A stretch of 9,835 bases of DNA from an uncultured Acidimicrobiaceae bacterium (GTDB lineage: Bacteria > Actinomycetota > Acidimicrobiia > Acidimicrobiales > UBA8592), in contig CAJWET010000047.1 of the NCBI GenBank assembly GCA_913031515.1, positions 1 through 9,835 on the forward strand, given 5' to 3'. Made by a program: the position numbers and the translations under genes. Numbering within the stretch: position 1 is the first letter of the stretch; each line of letters starts with the position of its first letter. This document shows, piece by piece, positions 1-7,060 of the stretch. The notes under the pieces are model-generated. The model saw nothing but the letters and a program-made list of their open reading frames with translations. It was not told the DNA's origin and made no database searches.

Positions 1-200
1 GTCATCTGTTCCCGCAAATCGGCAGCCGTGTACACAAACGGCTCACCAGTAGGATAAAAATAGCACCAGAACTGATAGTGGCGACGAATCTCCGGAATAC
101 TCCGCAAATCATTGAACATGGTCATCCAACTGATCGGTGTTGCCCAAATACCGTGAACGAGTAACACAGGGATTTTTCCCGGTTGATACGGTTCGAGCAT
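1..200 (-). CDS. N-terminal part of an alpha/beta hydrolase (lipase-like), cut by the window edge
   Basis: Read on the minus strand from position 200, an open frame of 66 codons reaches the window edge. It starts MLEPYQPGKIPVLLVHG, where a hydrophobic strand runs into HG, the usual oxyanion-loop region of alpha/beta hydrolases. Downstream come WMTMFNDLR and FWCYFYPTGEPF, which resemble esterase/lipase-like proteins common in Planctomycetes and some Proteobacteria (recalled, not searched). The catalytic serine, acid and histidine would lie beyond the window. The frame is closed by TAA at 207-209, just upstream, so the visible ATG at 198-200 may be a chance start created at a junction and not the native one; family members usually have more sequence before this point. 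The frame overlaps the 3' tail of the dusB reading frame in another register, and the two homologies cannot both be intact. The fold is fairly certain; the gene being native to this chromosome is doubtful. Confidence 0.7.
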   Translation of the reverse strand, partial: MLEPYQPGKIPVLLVHGIWATPISWMTMFNDLRSIPEIRRHYQFWCYFYPTGEPFVYTAADLREQM

Positions 201-837
201 GTAGAGTTACGCCTGCCGCACCTTCTTCTTCAGCGATCTTCCCAGCATCAAGGTAAGTCAGGTGATTATCATCGATGCCCATCCGGAACTTTACCGTGAC
301 AGGGACTTGAGCATCTGCTGCGGAGACCGAAGCGGCCACGATACTTCTAAACAGTGGACGTTTAAACGGTAGAGCTCCGCCACCTCCATGTTTGGTCACC
401 TTGGGAACAGGGCATCCAAAATTGAGATCAACATGGTCGACGCGTTCTTCTTCAACTAGTTGCCGAACTGCTTTGCCAATAAATTGTGGATCTATCCCAT
501 AAAGTTGGATAGACCTCGGTCGTTCAGAAGTACCGAATTCAGCGAGTTTCACCGTTTTCTCATTCCTATTTACAAAAGCTCTCGCCGTGATCATTTGGTT
601 GACAAACAATCCAGGAATAGTGTCAGAGAATCTTGAGCTGTCCTCCTGCAAACCTTTCTCTGCGAAATCCCTACAGAGAGACCGGAAAGGGACGTCTGTT
701 ACCCCGGCCATTGGAGCTAGGACCACAGGAGGCCATAGGCGAATCTTTCCGACCGAAACTGGGTTAAATTCCTCTATAAAGGCTGGAGTTACCCCTTCGT
801 TTACTGGTGTTCGAAGGCCTGTGGTTATGTCGGTCAC
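109..837 (-). CDS. dusB: tRNA-dihydrouridine synthase (DusB-like), 3' end missing
   Basis: This flavoprotein reduces specific uridines in the tRNA D-loop to dihydrouridine using FMN and NADPH. Visible motifs in the 242-residue frame are PPVVLAPMAGVTDVPFR (36-52, FMN-binding start of the TIM barrel), QLYGIDP (111-117), VDLNFGCPVPKVTKHGGGG (136-154, with the active-site cysteine C142), VPVTVKFRMGID (178-189) and GVTLHART (209-216). Homology stops at residue 216 (about position 190). The next 26 residues do not continue the family, which should read on with an AEQxYxG-type segment, the rest of the barrel and a helical C-terminal domain, for a usual length above 300. Just past this point the minus strand encodes an alpha/beta hydrolase in another frame, so the gene is broken or chimeric. 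The start is GTG at 835-837; no later ATG exists before the conserved core and no Shine-Dalgarno is seen. It is divergent from argS. Confidence 0.85.
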   Translation of the reverse strand: MTDITTGLRTPVNEGVTPAFIEEFNPVSVGKIRLWPPVVLAPMAGVTDVPFRSLCRDFAEKGLQEDSSRFSDTIPGLFVNQMITARAFVNRNEKTVKLAEFGTSERPRSIQLYGIDPQFIGKAVRQLVEEERVDHVDLNFGCPVPKVTKHGGGGALPFKRPLFRSIVAASVSAADAQVPVTVKFRMGIDDNHLTYLDAGKIAEEEGAAGVTLHARTVSTGKNPCVTRSRYLGNTDQLDDHVQ

Positions 838-843
838 CCTATT

Positions 844-849
844 AGGTTA
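844..849 (-). promoter_or_regulatory. Possible -10 element for a leaderless dusB mRNA
   Basis: On the minus strand TAACCT (TANNNT form) ends exactly 6 nt before the GTG start of dusB. No Shine-Dalgarno is present. This spacing is the one expected for leaderless transcripts, which are common in Actinobacteria. No clear -35 is seen, and a hexamer this degenerate can occur by chance. Confidence 0.3.
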
Positions 850-923
850 GGAGAATCCTGAAGAGATAATTGGAAAAAAGTATGATATTGAGTTAATTCA
901 CTGCGTTGGCACTAGCGGGACCA

Positions 924-929
924 TACGAT
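924..929 (+). promoter_or_regulatory. Candidate -10 element for argS-lysA
   Basis: TACGAT fits the actinobacterial TANNNT -10 form and lies about 30 nt before the argS ATG. A TTGGCA at 906-911 resembles a -35 box but is only 12 nt away, which is too close. A second -10-like hexamer, TATGAT, sits at 881-886 in the same dusB-argS gap. Only this divergent gap can hold the argS promoter, but which hexamer is used cannot be settled by eye. Confidence 0.3.
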
Positions 930-957
930 AGGAGTCAGCGCGCCAAGGACAAGACTT

Positions 958-2571
958 ATGATCACAACGACAATTACATCCTCATTGCGCGATGCGTTAG
1001 AGGATTTGGGAGTGACCCCTCAACCCACCGTGATCAACCTAGAACAACCAGCGAATAAAGGCCATGGAGACTGGTCGTCGAATATAGCGATGGTAACCGC
1101 GAAAAATGCTGGATGGGCTCCCAGAGAGCTTGCAACTGAGATAACAAAAAAAATAAATTCCGCCTTACCTGAAGGCATAGAAAGCGTAACCGTCGCCGGT
1201 CCAGGATTTATTAATTTCACCTTGTCGCCCTTATGGCTGCATAACGTTCTACTGAGGGTACTAGAACAAGGGATTACGCAATTCGGTCAAACAGATCTTG
1301 GGCAAGGAAAAAAAGTCAATATTGAATTCGTAAGTGCGAACCCAACGGGTCCATTGCATGCTGGTCACGCACGCGGAGCGTGCTATGGGGACTCGATAGC
1401 AAACATCCTCCAAGCTGTCGGGTTTGATGTCGAACGGGAGTTCTATGTCAACGATAGAGGACTCCAAATGAATCTTTTCGCTGATTCGCTTCTCGCTAGA
1501 AAAGCTGGTGATCAAGTTCCCGAGAATGGATACGGCGGAGCGTACGTCGAAGAATGGGCGCAGAAAATGCCAGATGGGCTTTCCCAGGAAGAAGCCCTAA
1601 GTTGGGGGTGTGAACATGCAAAAGAGGACCAACGTAAAACTTTGGAGATGATTGGGATAGTTTTTGACATGTGGTTCAGTGAGAGTTCATTGGTAGATAG
1701 TGATGCCATTGACCATACAATCCGAGCTTTAGAGGAGAAGGAAGCCACATATGAAAAAGATGGAGCAAAATGGCTGAAATCTACTGATTATGGCGACGAC
1801 AAAGATCGTGTATTAGTTAAAAGTGACGGAGAATATACCTACCTCACTCCAGACGCTGCCTATCATCGGGATAAATTCTCCCGATCTGATTGGCTAATAA
1901 ATATCTGGGGAGCAGATCATCATGGCTACATTGCTCGGATGAAAGCCGCTATGGAAGCTCTCGGCCATGATCCCGAGCAGCTCACGGTGACGATAACTCA
2001 ACTTGTGAAACTAGTCCGAGGTGGACATGAAGTCCGCTTATCGAAACGACATGGTGAGGTCATCGAACTTCGAGAAATCGTTGAAGAGATCGGTCCAGAT
2101 GCTACGAGATTCATGTATCTCCTACAATCTGTCGACACGAAACAAACATTTGATCTTGATCTCGCAGCATCGAAAGTGATGGAAAATCCAGTTTTTTATG
2201 TCCAAATGGCTCACGCTCGCCTGCGGTCGATACAGGCGAAAGCTGAAACCCTAGAGATGTGGCCATTGCCAGTAGACAATGCGAACCTCTCACTACTTAC
2301 TCATCAGCGAGAACTAGACCTGTTGAGAGATCTCTACAATTTCGCAGACGTTGTTCAATTATCGGCGCGTGAACTAGCACCTCACAAAATAGCCATTTGG
2401 CTTCGCGAACTAGCAACATCGGTCCATGGGTTCTATCACGACTGTTATGTGATTGGAGATGGAGTCTCACAAGAACTAACGAATGCCCGCCTCCAACTTG
2501 TCGAAGCTGCCCGAACAGGTTTGGTTTCAGGCCTAAATCTTCTAGGTGTTTCAGCACCCAATTCTATGTAG
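958..2571 (+). CDS. argS: Arginyl-tRNA synthetase
   Basis: This cytoplasmic class Ia aminoacyl-tRNA synthetase joins arginine to tRNA-Arg using ATP. In the 537-residue product, residues 1-90 form the ArgRS-specific N-terminal tRNA-recognition domain (GHGDWSSNIA at 36-45, GPGFINF at 81-87). The HIGH signature is HAGH at 134-137 within FVSANPTGPLHAGHARGA. Active-site segments YLTPDAAYHRDKF (295-307) and IWGADHHGY (317-325) follow. The KMSKS counterpart is RLSKR (360-364). The C-terminal DALR anticodon-binding domain runs from about 408 (NPVFYVQMAHARLRSI) to the end, with the LAPHKIAIWLRELA and HGFYHDC segments. Length is normal for the family. The ATG at 958 is preceded by AAGGA at a workable distance. 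lysA follows 9 nt after the stop, as in other Actinobacteria, suggesting cotranscription. Confidence 0.97.
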   Translation: MITTTITSSLRDALEDLGVTPQPTVINLEQPANKGHGDWSSNIAMVTAKNAGWAPRELATEITKKINSALPEGIESVTVAGPGFINFTLSPLWLHNVLLRVLEQGITQFGQTDLGQGKKVNIEFVSANPTGPLHAGHARGACYGDSIANILQAVGFDVEREFYVNDRGLQMNLFADSLLARKAGDQVPENGYGGAYVEEWAQKMPDGLSQEEALSWGCEHAKEDQRKTLEMIGIVFDMWFSESSLVDSDAIDHTIRALEEKEATYEKDGAKWLKSTDYGDDKDRVLVKSDGEYTYLTPDAAYHRDKFSRSDWLINIWGADHHGYIARMKAAMEALGHDPEQLTVTITQLVKLVRGGHEVRLSKRHGEVIELREIVEEIGPDATRFMYLLQSVDTKQTFDLDLAASKVMENPVFYVQMAHARLRSIQAKAETLEMWPLPVDNANLSLLTHQRELDLLRDLYNFADVVQLSARELAPHKIAIWLRELATSVHGFYHDCYVIGDGVSQELTNARLQLVEAARTGLVSGLNLLGVSAPNSM

Positions 2572-2580
2572 GTGATTCAA

Positions 2581-3855
2581 ATGACAGATCCTATTTCCAA
2601 TACACTGCTTCCAGATAATTCAACGGTTGATGACGATGGGATGCTTGTTATTGCAGGTGTTCGAGTGGATGATCTGGCAGCGGAATACGGCACCCCACTA
2701 TTTGTATATGACGAGCAACACATCCGCTCCCGTTGTCAGCAAGCCGTTCGGGCCTTTGGTCAAGGAGTAGCCTATGCGGCAAAAGCATTCCTATGTACAG
2801 CTATGGCTCGTTTAGCCCATGAGGAAGGAATGCATATTGACGTTGCGACAATGGGGGAAGCGTACGTTGCATTACAAGCAGGCGTTCCAGGTGAAAATCT
2901 GGTATTTCATGGAAATAACAAATCCGAAGAAGAGTTACACTATGCCGTTGAAAATCGTATTGGGCGAATTGTCATTGATAGCTTCGACGAGATGAATCGA
3001 ATTGAAAGGATCTTAGATAGCACTGGGGGAAAGGTTCAAGCTCTTATTCGAGTAACTCCAGGGATCCAAGCTTCCACACATGACTATGTGGCTACAGGAC
3101 AAGACGATTCCAAATTTGGGTTTACGGTATCGACGGGCTGGGCAGAGGAGGCTGTCGAACGTGCCTCGTCGTCTAATTGCATAAATTTGCTTGGCATCCA
3201 TGCCCACATCGGCTCTCAGGTATTTTCTCTCGATTCATTTCGTCGCGCAACTGAAGCTCTTGCTGGCCTATCAAACCTTTTCCAACTATCCGAACTCTCA
3301 GTAGGGGGAGGTTTAGGAGTCGCATACATAGAAGAAGAAGAGACTCTTGATATAGAAGAATGGGGCATGACAATTAGATCTGTATGTTCTGAAGCTGGTG
3401 TTACCGCCCGAGTCACAGCTGAACCGGGCAGAGCGATCGTAGCAAGTGCGGCAGTTACCCTTTACACAGTTGGGACTATCAAGGAACTTGCGGGAATTCG
3501 GACGTATGTTGCTGTCGATGGAGGCATGCACGATAATCCTCGACCTGCACTCTATGGAAGTGGCTATGAAACATTTGTACCAAGCCGCGTGATGGATCCG
3601 CGAAACTCTCCAATAACGCTTGTCGGGAAACATTGTGAATCGGGAGATGTAATCGTCTCCAATGGGTATGTTCCTGACGGTTTAGCTGTTGGAGACATAC
3701 TAGCTACACCTGTTACAGGTGCTTATGGTCATTCGATGGGCTCCAACTACAACAAAGTCCTAAGGCCCGCAGTTGTTTTTGTTAACGAAGGTTCGCATCG
3801 TCTTGTGATTCGCCGTGAAGAGTTATCTGATCTGGTGAAGACAGATGTGAGATGA
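2581..3855 (+). CDS. lysA: Diaminopimelate decarboxylase
   Basis: This enzyme decarboxylates meso-2,6-diaminopimelate to L-lysine, the last step of the diaminopimelate pathway, using PLP. It is a fold-type III (alanine-racemase-like) enzyme of 424 residues. YAAKAF contains the PLP-binding lysine K68. HAHIGSQ (about 207-213), GGGLG (242-246, phosphate-binding) and EPGR (281-284) follow. CESGD (352-356) holds the cysteine contributed to the partner active site of the dimer, and GAYGHSM (380-386) holds the substrate tyrosine. I chose ATG 2581 over the GTG at 2572 because AGGTGA at 2570-2575, overlapping the argS stop codon, is a good Shine-Dalgarno 5 nt before that ATG. This arrangement implies translational coupling with argS. 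No lysine riboswitch is present; there is no room for one. Confidence 0.96.
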   Translation: MTDPISNTLLPDNSTVDDDGMLVIAGVRVDDLAAEYGTPLFVYDEQHIRSRCQQAVRAFGQGVAYAAKAFLCTAMARLAHEEGMHIDVATMGEAYVALQAGVPGENLVFHGNNKSEEELHYAVENRIGRIVIDSFDEMNRIERILDSTGGKVQALIRVTPGIQASTHDYVATGQDDSKFGFTVSTGWAEEAVERASSSNCINLLGIHAHIGSQVFSLDSFRRATEALAGLSNLFQLSELSVGGGLGVAYIEEEETLDIEEWGMTIRSVCSEAGVTARVTAEPGRAIVASAAVTLYTVGTIKELAGIRTYVAVDGGMHDNPRPALYGSGYETFVPSRVMDPRNSPITLVGKHCESGDVIVSNGYVPDGLAVGDILATPVTGAYGHSMGSNYNKVLRPAVVFVNEGSHRLVIRREELSDLVKTDVR

Positions 3856-3873
3856 AAGATCAAAGATGCAGCC

Positions 3874-3889
3874 CTTGTATGTTTACAAG
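3874..3889. repeat. Short perfect hairpin after lysA
   Basis: CTTGTA (3874-3879) and TACAAG (3884-3889) form a 6-bp perfect stem with a 4-nt loop, 18 nt after the lysA stop. No T-tract follows on either strand, so it is not a convincing intrinsic terminator. It sits between the convergent ends of lysA and the possible minus-strand small gene and could mark transcript ends for both. Confidence 0.35.
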
Positions 3890-3906
3890 AGGTTAAATAG
3901 AAGCTT

Positions 3907-4026
3907 TTAAAGAAGCCAGTAGATCAGCCATGCGATACCTGCGAGCAAGAGCAGTGGGAACATCAATAGAAAGTTCAAGGAAAAGGTGATAAAAATTTTT
4001 TCCTTGAACCATTTCCATCTATCCAT
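3907..4026 (-). CDS. Possible 39-residue single-span membrane peptide
   Basis: A short minus-strand frame from ATG (4024-4026) to TAA (3907-3909) lies wholly in the lysA-hom gap. The N-terminus is basic and tryptophan-rich (MDRWKWFKEK), followed by one long hydrophobic stretch from about residue 11 to 39 that includes LLMFPLLLLAG and ends IAWLIYWLL. Positive residues before a single span predict an N-in membrane microprotein. No Shine-Dalgarno is visible upstream, and a 12-bp inverted repeat falls within the frame, which argues for caution: the region may instead be a structured non-coding spacer. I recognise no family. The tidy topology and clean placement, convergent with lysA and divergent from hom, are the only support. 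Confidence 0.4.
   Translation of the reverse strand: MDRWKWFKEKIFITFSLNFLLMFPLLLLAGIAWLIYWLL
3973..4009. repeat. 12-bp perfect inverted repeat in the lysA-hom gap
   Basis: GTTCAAGGAAAA (3973-3984) is the exact reverse complement of TTTTCCTTGAAC (3998-4009), with a 13-nt AT-rich loop that could pair further through its A and T runs. It could be an RNA hairpin on either strand, a protein-binding palindrome, or part of the small minus-strand frame that covers it. The T-run precedes the descending arm and does not follow it, so it is not a canonical rho-independent terminator. Confidence 0.6.
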
Positions 4027-4078
4027 AGTCAAAGTTTAGTGTGGGGCTAATAACAGCTGCTACGACTATTTGATGAAA

Positions 4079-4113
4079 TCCGGTTCTGACCGGAGCCGAA
4101 ACGAATTTAAGAT
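4079..4113 (+). promoter_or_regulatory. hom upstream hairpin and candidate -10
   Basis: TCCGGT (4079-4084) pairs with ACCGGA (4089-4094) around a TCTG loop. A TAAGAT hexamer (4108-4113) matches the TANNNT -10 form about 37 nt before the hom start. No threonine-rich leader peptide or T-tract is visible, so classical thr attenuation is not supported. The palindrome could be an operator or just a chance stem. Confidence 0.25.
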
Positions 4114-4149
4114 TTAATTACTCACTCGTTCCCGAACTACTCAGCTACC

Positions 4150-5442
4150 GTGGAGAATAAGGAAGTAACCTCTATTCGAATTGGTGTGCTTGGATACGGA
4201 AATGTTGGGAAAGCACTGGTTAACTTAATCACTGACCAACGGGAGCCGATATTATCGCGGACGGCCTTAGACTTATCCGTTGATGTCGTAGCCGTAAGAG
4301 ATCCTAAGAAACACAGTGATCTTGAGGTAGCTTCACCGCAGATCACTGGTAATGCCTATGATGTTGTAGTTTCGGACAATATTGATGTCATCGTCGAAGT
4401 TATCGGTGGCGTTGAGCCGGCGAAAGATCTAGTTCAAGCTGCTCTTAATGCTGGGAAACCTGTAATTACAGCCAATAAAGAGTTACTGGCAAAGCATGGT
4501 CCTGAACTATTTCGAATTGCTGATGATAGAGGCTTAGACCTACTTTTCGAAGCCGCCGTAGCCGGAGGTGTTCCGCTAATGCGGGTACTTCGTGAATCGC
4601 TTAAAGGAGAACCTATCCAGCGAGTTATGGGTATTGTCAACGGAACCACAAACTACATCCTCTCCAAAATGTCCGAAACAGGGATGTCCTACGAGGATGC
4701 TTTAGCTGAAGCTCAAGCGAAAGGATATGCCGAAAGTGACCCCAGTGCCGATGTTGATGGCCAAGACGCTGCCTCGAAGGCAGCGATAATAGCGATGGTA
4801 GCATTTGGCGCTCAGCTTGGACTCTCAGATGTCTCTTATGAAGGAATAACAGAAATCACAGCAGGTGATATTTTGTTTGCAAAAAGATTCGGCCACACCA
4901 TAAAGCTTCTTGCGATCGCTGAGCAGAGTCCAAATGCGATAGGGGTAAGAGTTCATCCCGCTATGCTGCCTAATTATCATCCGCTTGCTTCTGTTAGGGA
5001 TAGTTTCAACGCTGTCTTTGTCGAAGGAGAAGCAGTAGGTGACCTAATGCTATATGGTCGCGGAGCAGGAGGGGATCCTACCGCATCAGCAGTTTTAGGA
5101 GACGTCATTGCCGCTGCGAATAACCTCACTCAGAATACGAATAATGGTTTAGGAAATCTTCGTACGACTGCGATCCAAGCCACTGAGGAACTAGAAAGTG
5201 CCTATTATATTAACCTTGAAGTTGCTGATGAACCAGGAGTGTTAGCTGCTGTCGCAGCAGTTTTCGGGAAACATGGAGTCTCTATTCGGTCCATGGAGCA
5301 AGAAGGCCTTGGTGAAGAAGCACGCATAGTGTTTATCACGCACTCAAGCAAGGAACGTAATGTCCACTCGACTCTAGATGAGCTCAGAAAACTTACTTGT
5401 GTGATCCAAATTGGCACGAAAATACGTGTGATGGGTCATTAG
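4150..5442 (+). CDS. hom: Homoserine dehydrogenase with C-terminal ACT domain
   Basis: It reduces L-aspartate-4-semialdehyde to L-homoserine with NAD(P)H, the branch step toward threonine and methionine. The 430-residue product has an N-terminal Rossmann domain (GVLGYGNVG, 12-20), ITANKELL (106-113), EAAVAGGVPLMRVLRESL (134-151), GIVNGTTNYIL (161-171) and YAESDPSADVDGQDAASK (193-210), in which D206 and K210 match the family's catalytic residues. GRGAGGDPTA (303-312) closes the cofactor site. Residues about 352-425 form an ACT domain (VADEPGVLAAVAAVF), usually the site of threonine feedback control in the monofunctional enzyme; no aspartokinase is fused. The start is GTG. An upstream in-frame stop at 4108-4110 rules out earlier ATGs, and no Shine-Dalgarno is visible, so initiation may be leaderless or weak. 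thrC follows 6 nt later. Confidence 0.96.
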   Translation: MENKEVTSIRIGVLGYGNVGKALVNLITDQREPILSRTALDLSVDVVAVRDPKKHSDLEVASPQITGNAYDVVVSDNIDVIVEVIGGVEPAKDLVQAALNAGKPVITANKELLAKHGPELFRIADDRGLDLLFEAAVAGGVPLMRVLRESLKGEPIQRVMGIVNGTTNYILSKMSETGMSYEDALAEAQAKGYAESDPSADVDGQDAASKAAIIAMVAFGAQLGLSDVSYEGITEITAGDILFAKRFGHTIKLLAIAEQSPNAIGVRVHPAMLPNYHPLASVRDSFNAVFVEGEAVGDLMLYGRGAGGDPTASAVLGDVIAAANNLTQNTNNGLGNLRTTAIQATEELESAYYINLEVADEPGVLAAVAAVFGKHGVSIRSMEQEGLGEEARIVFITHSSKERNVHSTLDELRKLTCVIQIGTKIRVMGH

Positions 5443-5448
5443 CACCCA

Positions 5449-6849
5449 ATGCAGTATGTAAGTACCAGAGGAGAAGCGCCTTCCCTAAGTTTCGGAGAAG
5501 TTCTACTTGAAGGTCTTGCCGTTGATGGCGGCCTTTACTTACCTGAGGAATGGCCGACCACAACACTCAATGGTCTAGAAACAACTCTCGGTTCCAAACC
5601 AAACTATAAGGATGTAGTAATTGAAGTTCTGAGACCGTTCACTTCTGGCACTATCAGCACAGAAGACTTACGAGAACTTGTAGATAAAGCGTACGCCTCA
5701 TTTACACATTCAGAAGTTGTCCCTCTTAAACAGATTGGTGACGGTATCTGGCTTTTGGAATTGTTCCATGGTCCTACCCTTGCATTTAAGGACATTGCCC
5801 TGCAGCTCGTAGGCCAAATGTTTGATTATGAGTTAGCGAAGCAGCAGAGAAGAATCACCATTGTTGGCGCGACATCGGGTGATACCGGTTCTGCCGCCAT
5901 CGAAGCCTGCCGAGACCGGTTAGCAATCGATATTGTTATTCTCCACCCCCATCAAAGGACAAGTGAAGTACAACGACGGCAAATGACCACTGTCGAATCT
6001 TCGAATGTTCACAATATTGCAATCGAAGGGACGTTTGACGACTGCCAAGATTTAGTAAAGGCGATGTTTTTAGATGAGGGTTTTAGACGAGAGCAGAACC
6101 TATCAGCGATCAATTCAATTAACTGGGCTCGTGTCATGGCGCAAACTGTCTACTACTGGTGGGCAGCAATGCACTTCCATGGAAGACAAGATGCAGTAGA
6201 GTTTTCTGTTCCAAGCGGAAATTTTGGAAACGTTTTCGCTGGATATGGTTCTCATTTAATGGGATTAGAGGTATCACAAATGATCGTGGGAACGAACCAG
6301 AATGAGGTTCTCAACCGTTTTTTCCAGACCGGATCAATGCTAGCGACTGATGTTGTCCCGACCCTCTCACCTTCTATGGATATCCAAATCCCGAGCAACT
6401 TTGAGCGATTACTCTTTGAAATGTATCAGCGCAACGGCATTAAGGTGAAGGAAGCCATCGAGGGGTTTCGCCGTTCAGGGGAGCTCCGAATCTCAAAAGA
6501 TGAACTAAGCGCGTTGCAACAAAAATGGACAAGCGCTCGGGTTGATGATGATGTAACGCTTCAGACAATTGCTGAGACCTACAAGCTCACTGGAGAATTG
6601 GTCGATCCACACACAGCGGTCGGTATTGCAGCCGGGAAAGCAAAGCGAAGGCCAGATAATGGCCCACTTATTTGCTTAGGAACCGCACATCCGAGCAAAT
6701 TCCCCGAAGCAGTTAAGAAAGCCACAGGCGTCAAACCCGACTTGCCTCAACACCTTGAAGATCTTTATGACCGGACTGAACACTATTCAGTGCTGCCAAA
6801 TGACTTGAATGTTGTGAAGTCACATGTGAAGGATATTGTTAAGAAATAG
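5449..6849 (+). CDS. thrC: Threonine synthase (long form)
   Basis: It converts O-phospho-L-homoserine to L-threonine and phosphate using PLP. The 466-residue protein begins MQYVSTRG with the SFGEVLLEGLAVDGGLYLP segment of the long ThrC class (as in E. coli, alphaproteobacteria and Corynebacterium), unlike the shorter ThrC of Mycobacterium. HGPTLAFKD (107-115) holds the PLP lysine K114. GATSGDTG (140-147) is the phosphate-binding loop. NSINWARVMAQ (222-232), PSGNFGN (255-261) and SPSMDIQIPSNFER (307-320) are further family signatures. The C-terminal DPHTAVG and TAHPSKFPEA segments complete the fold. The ATG lies 6 nt after the hom stop without its own clear Shine-Dalgarno, suggesting translational coupling. 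Its substrate requires homoserine kinase, which is not encoded in this window. Confidence 0.96.
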   Translation: MQYVSTRGEAPSLSFGEVLLEGLAVDGGLYLPEEWPTTTLNGLETTLGSKPNYKDVVIEVLRPFTSGTISTEDLRELVDKAYASFTHSEVVPLKQIGDGIWLLELFHGPTLAFKDIALQLVGQMFDYELAKQQRRITIVGATSGDTGSAAIEACRDRLAIDIVILHPHQRTSEVQRRQMTTVESSNVHNIAIEGTFDDCQDLVKAMFLDEGFRREQNLSAINSINWARVMAQTVYYWWAAMHFHGRQDAVEFSVPSGNFGNVFAGYGSHLMGLEVSQMIVGTNQNEVLNRFFQTGSMLATDVVPTLSPSMDIQIPSNFERLLFEMYQRNGIKVKEAIEGFRRSGELRISKDELSALQQKWTSARVDDDVTLQTIAETYKLTGELVDPHTAVGIAAGKAKRRPDNGPLICLGTAHPSKFPEAVKKATGVKPDLPQHLEDLYDRTEHYSVLPNDLNVVKSHVKDIVKK

Positions 6850-6878
6850 GCACAATTCTGCCCTATCTGGAGTTTTTT
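6846..6878 (+). terminator. Candidate intrinsic terminator after thrC
   Basis: ATAGGCA (6846-6852) pairs with TGCCCTAT (6859-6866) with one bulged C and a 6-nt loop. A T-run of six (6873-6878) follows after 6 nt. The stem is short, starts inside the thrC stop region and is separated from the T-run, so it would be weak. It would end the hom-thrC transcript and leave rho on its own promoter. Confidence 0.4.
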
Positions 6879-6916
6879 GTTGCTTCTTTAGCATTAAATA
6901 GGATAAAGTTTCAACT

Positions 6917-6945
6917 GTTGACAAGGTCTCTAGCGAGATATCAAC
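6917..6945 (+). promoter_or_regulatory. Candidate rho promoter within an interrupted inverted repeat
   Basis: A perfect TTGACA (6918-6923) is followed 15 nt later by TATCAA (6939-6944), a fair -10 with slightly short spacing. The same stretch is an inverted repeat: GTTGA (6917-6921) with TCAAC (6941-6945), and TCTC (6927-6930) with GAGA (6935-6938). This could be an operator or a hairpin. It leaves a leader of about 110 nt before rho. rho genes are often autoregulated through their leaders, but no specific mechanism can be read here. The rest of the 6850-7060 gap shows no convincing gene. Confidence 0.35.
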
Positions 6946-7060
6946 TTTTAGCACTTTCTTGTTTCTGCAGAAGTAGCTTTAGTAGAACTTGTCAGCACTG
7001 AAACAAAGATGATGAATGAAGTGATGTGGCGAAATAAAGATCAGATACTTCTGACCGGTA

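Noticed and set aside
587..850. A plus-strand frame opposite the dusB N-terminal half
   Set aside because: It lies antisense to strongly conserved DusB motifs and encodes nothing recognisable.
2572..2580. GTG at 2572 as the lysA start
   Set aside because: It directly abuts the argS stop and has no suitable Shine-Dalgarno, while AGGTGA at 2570-2575 is well placed for the ATG at 2581.
4073..4117. A 14-codon frame before hom as a threonine attenuator peptide
   Set aside because: It has no threonine or isoleucine run, no Shine-Dalgarno, and no terminator hairpin with a T-tract follows.
3856..4149. Lysine riboswitch, T-box or tRNA gene in the lysA-hom spacer
   Set aside because: No cloverleaf, T-box core or lysine-riboswitch-like conserved segments can be seen; the spacer is AT-rich with only the hairpins listed.
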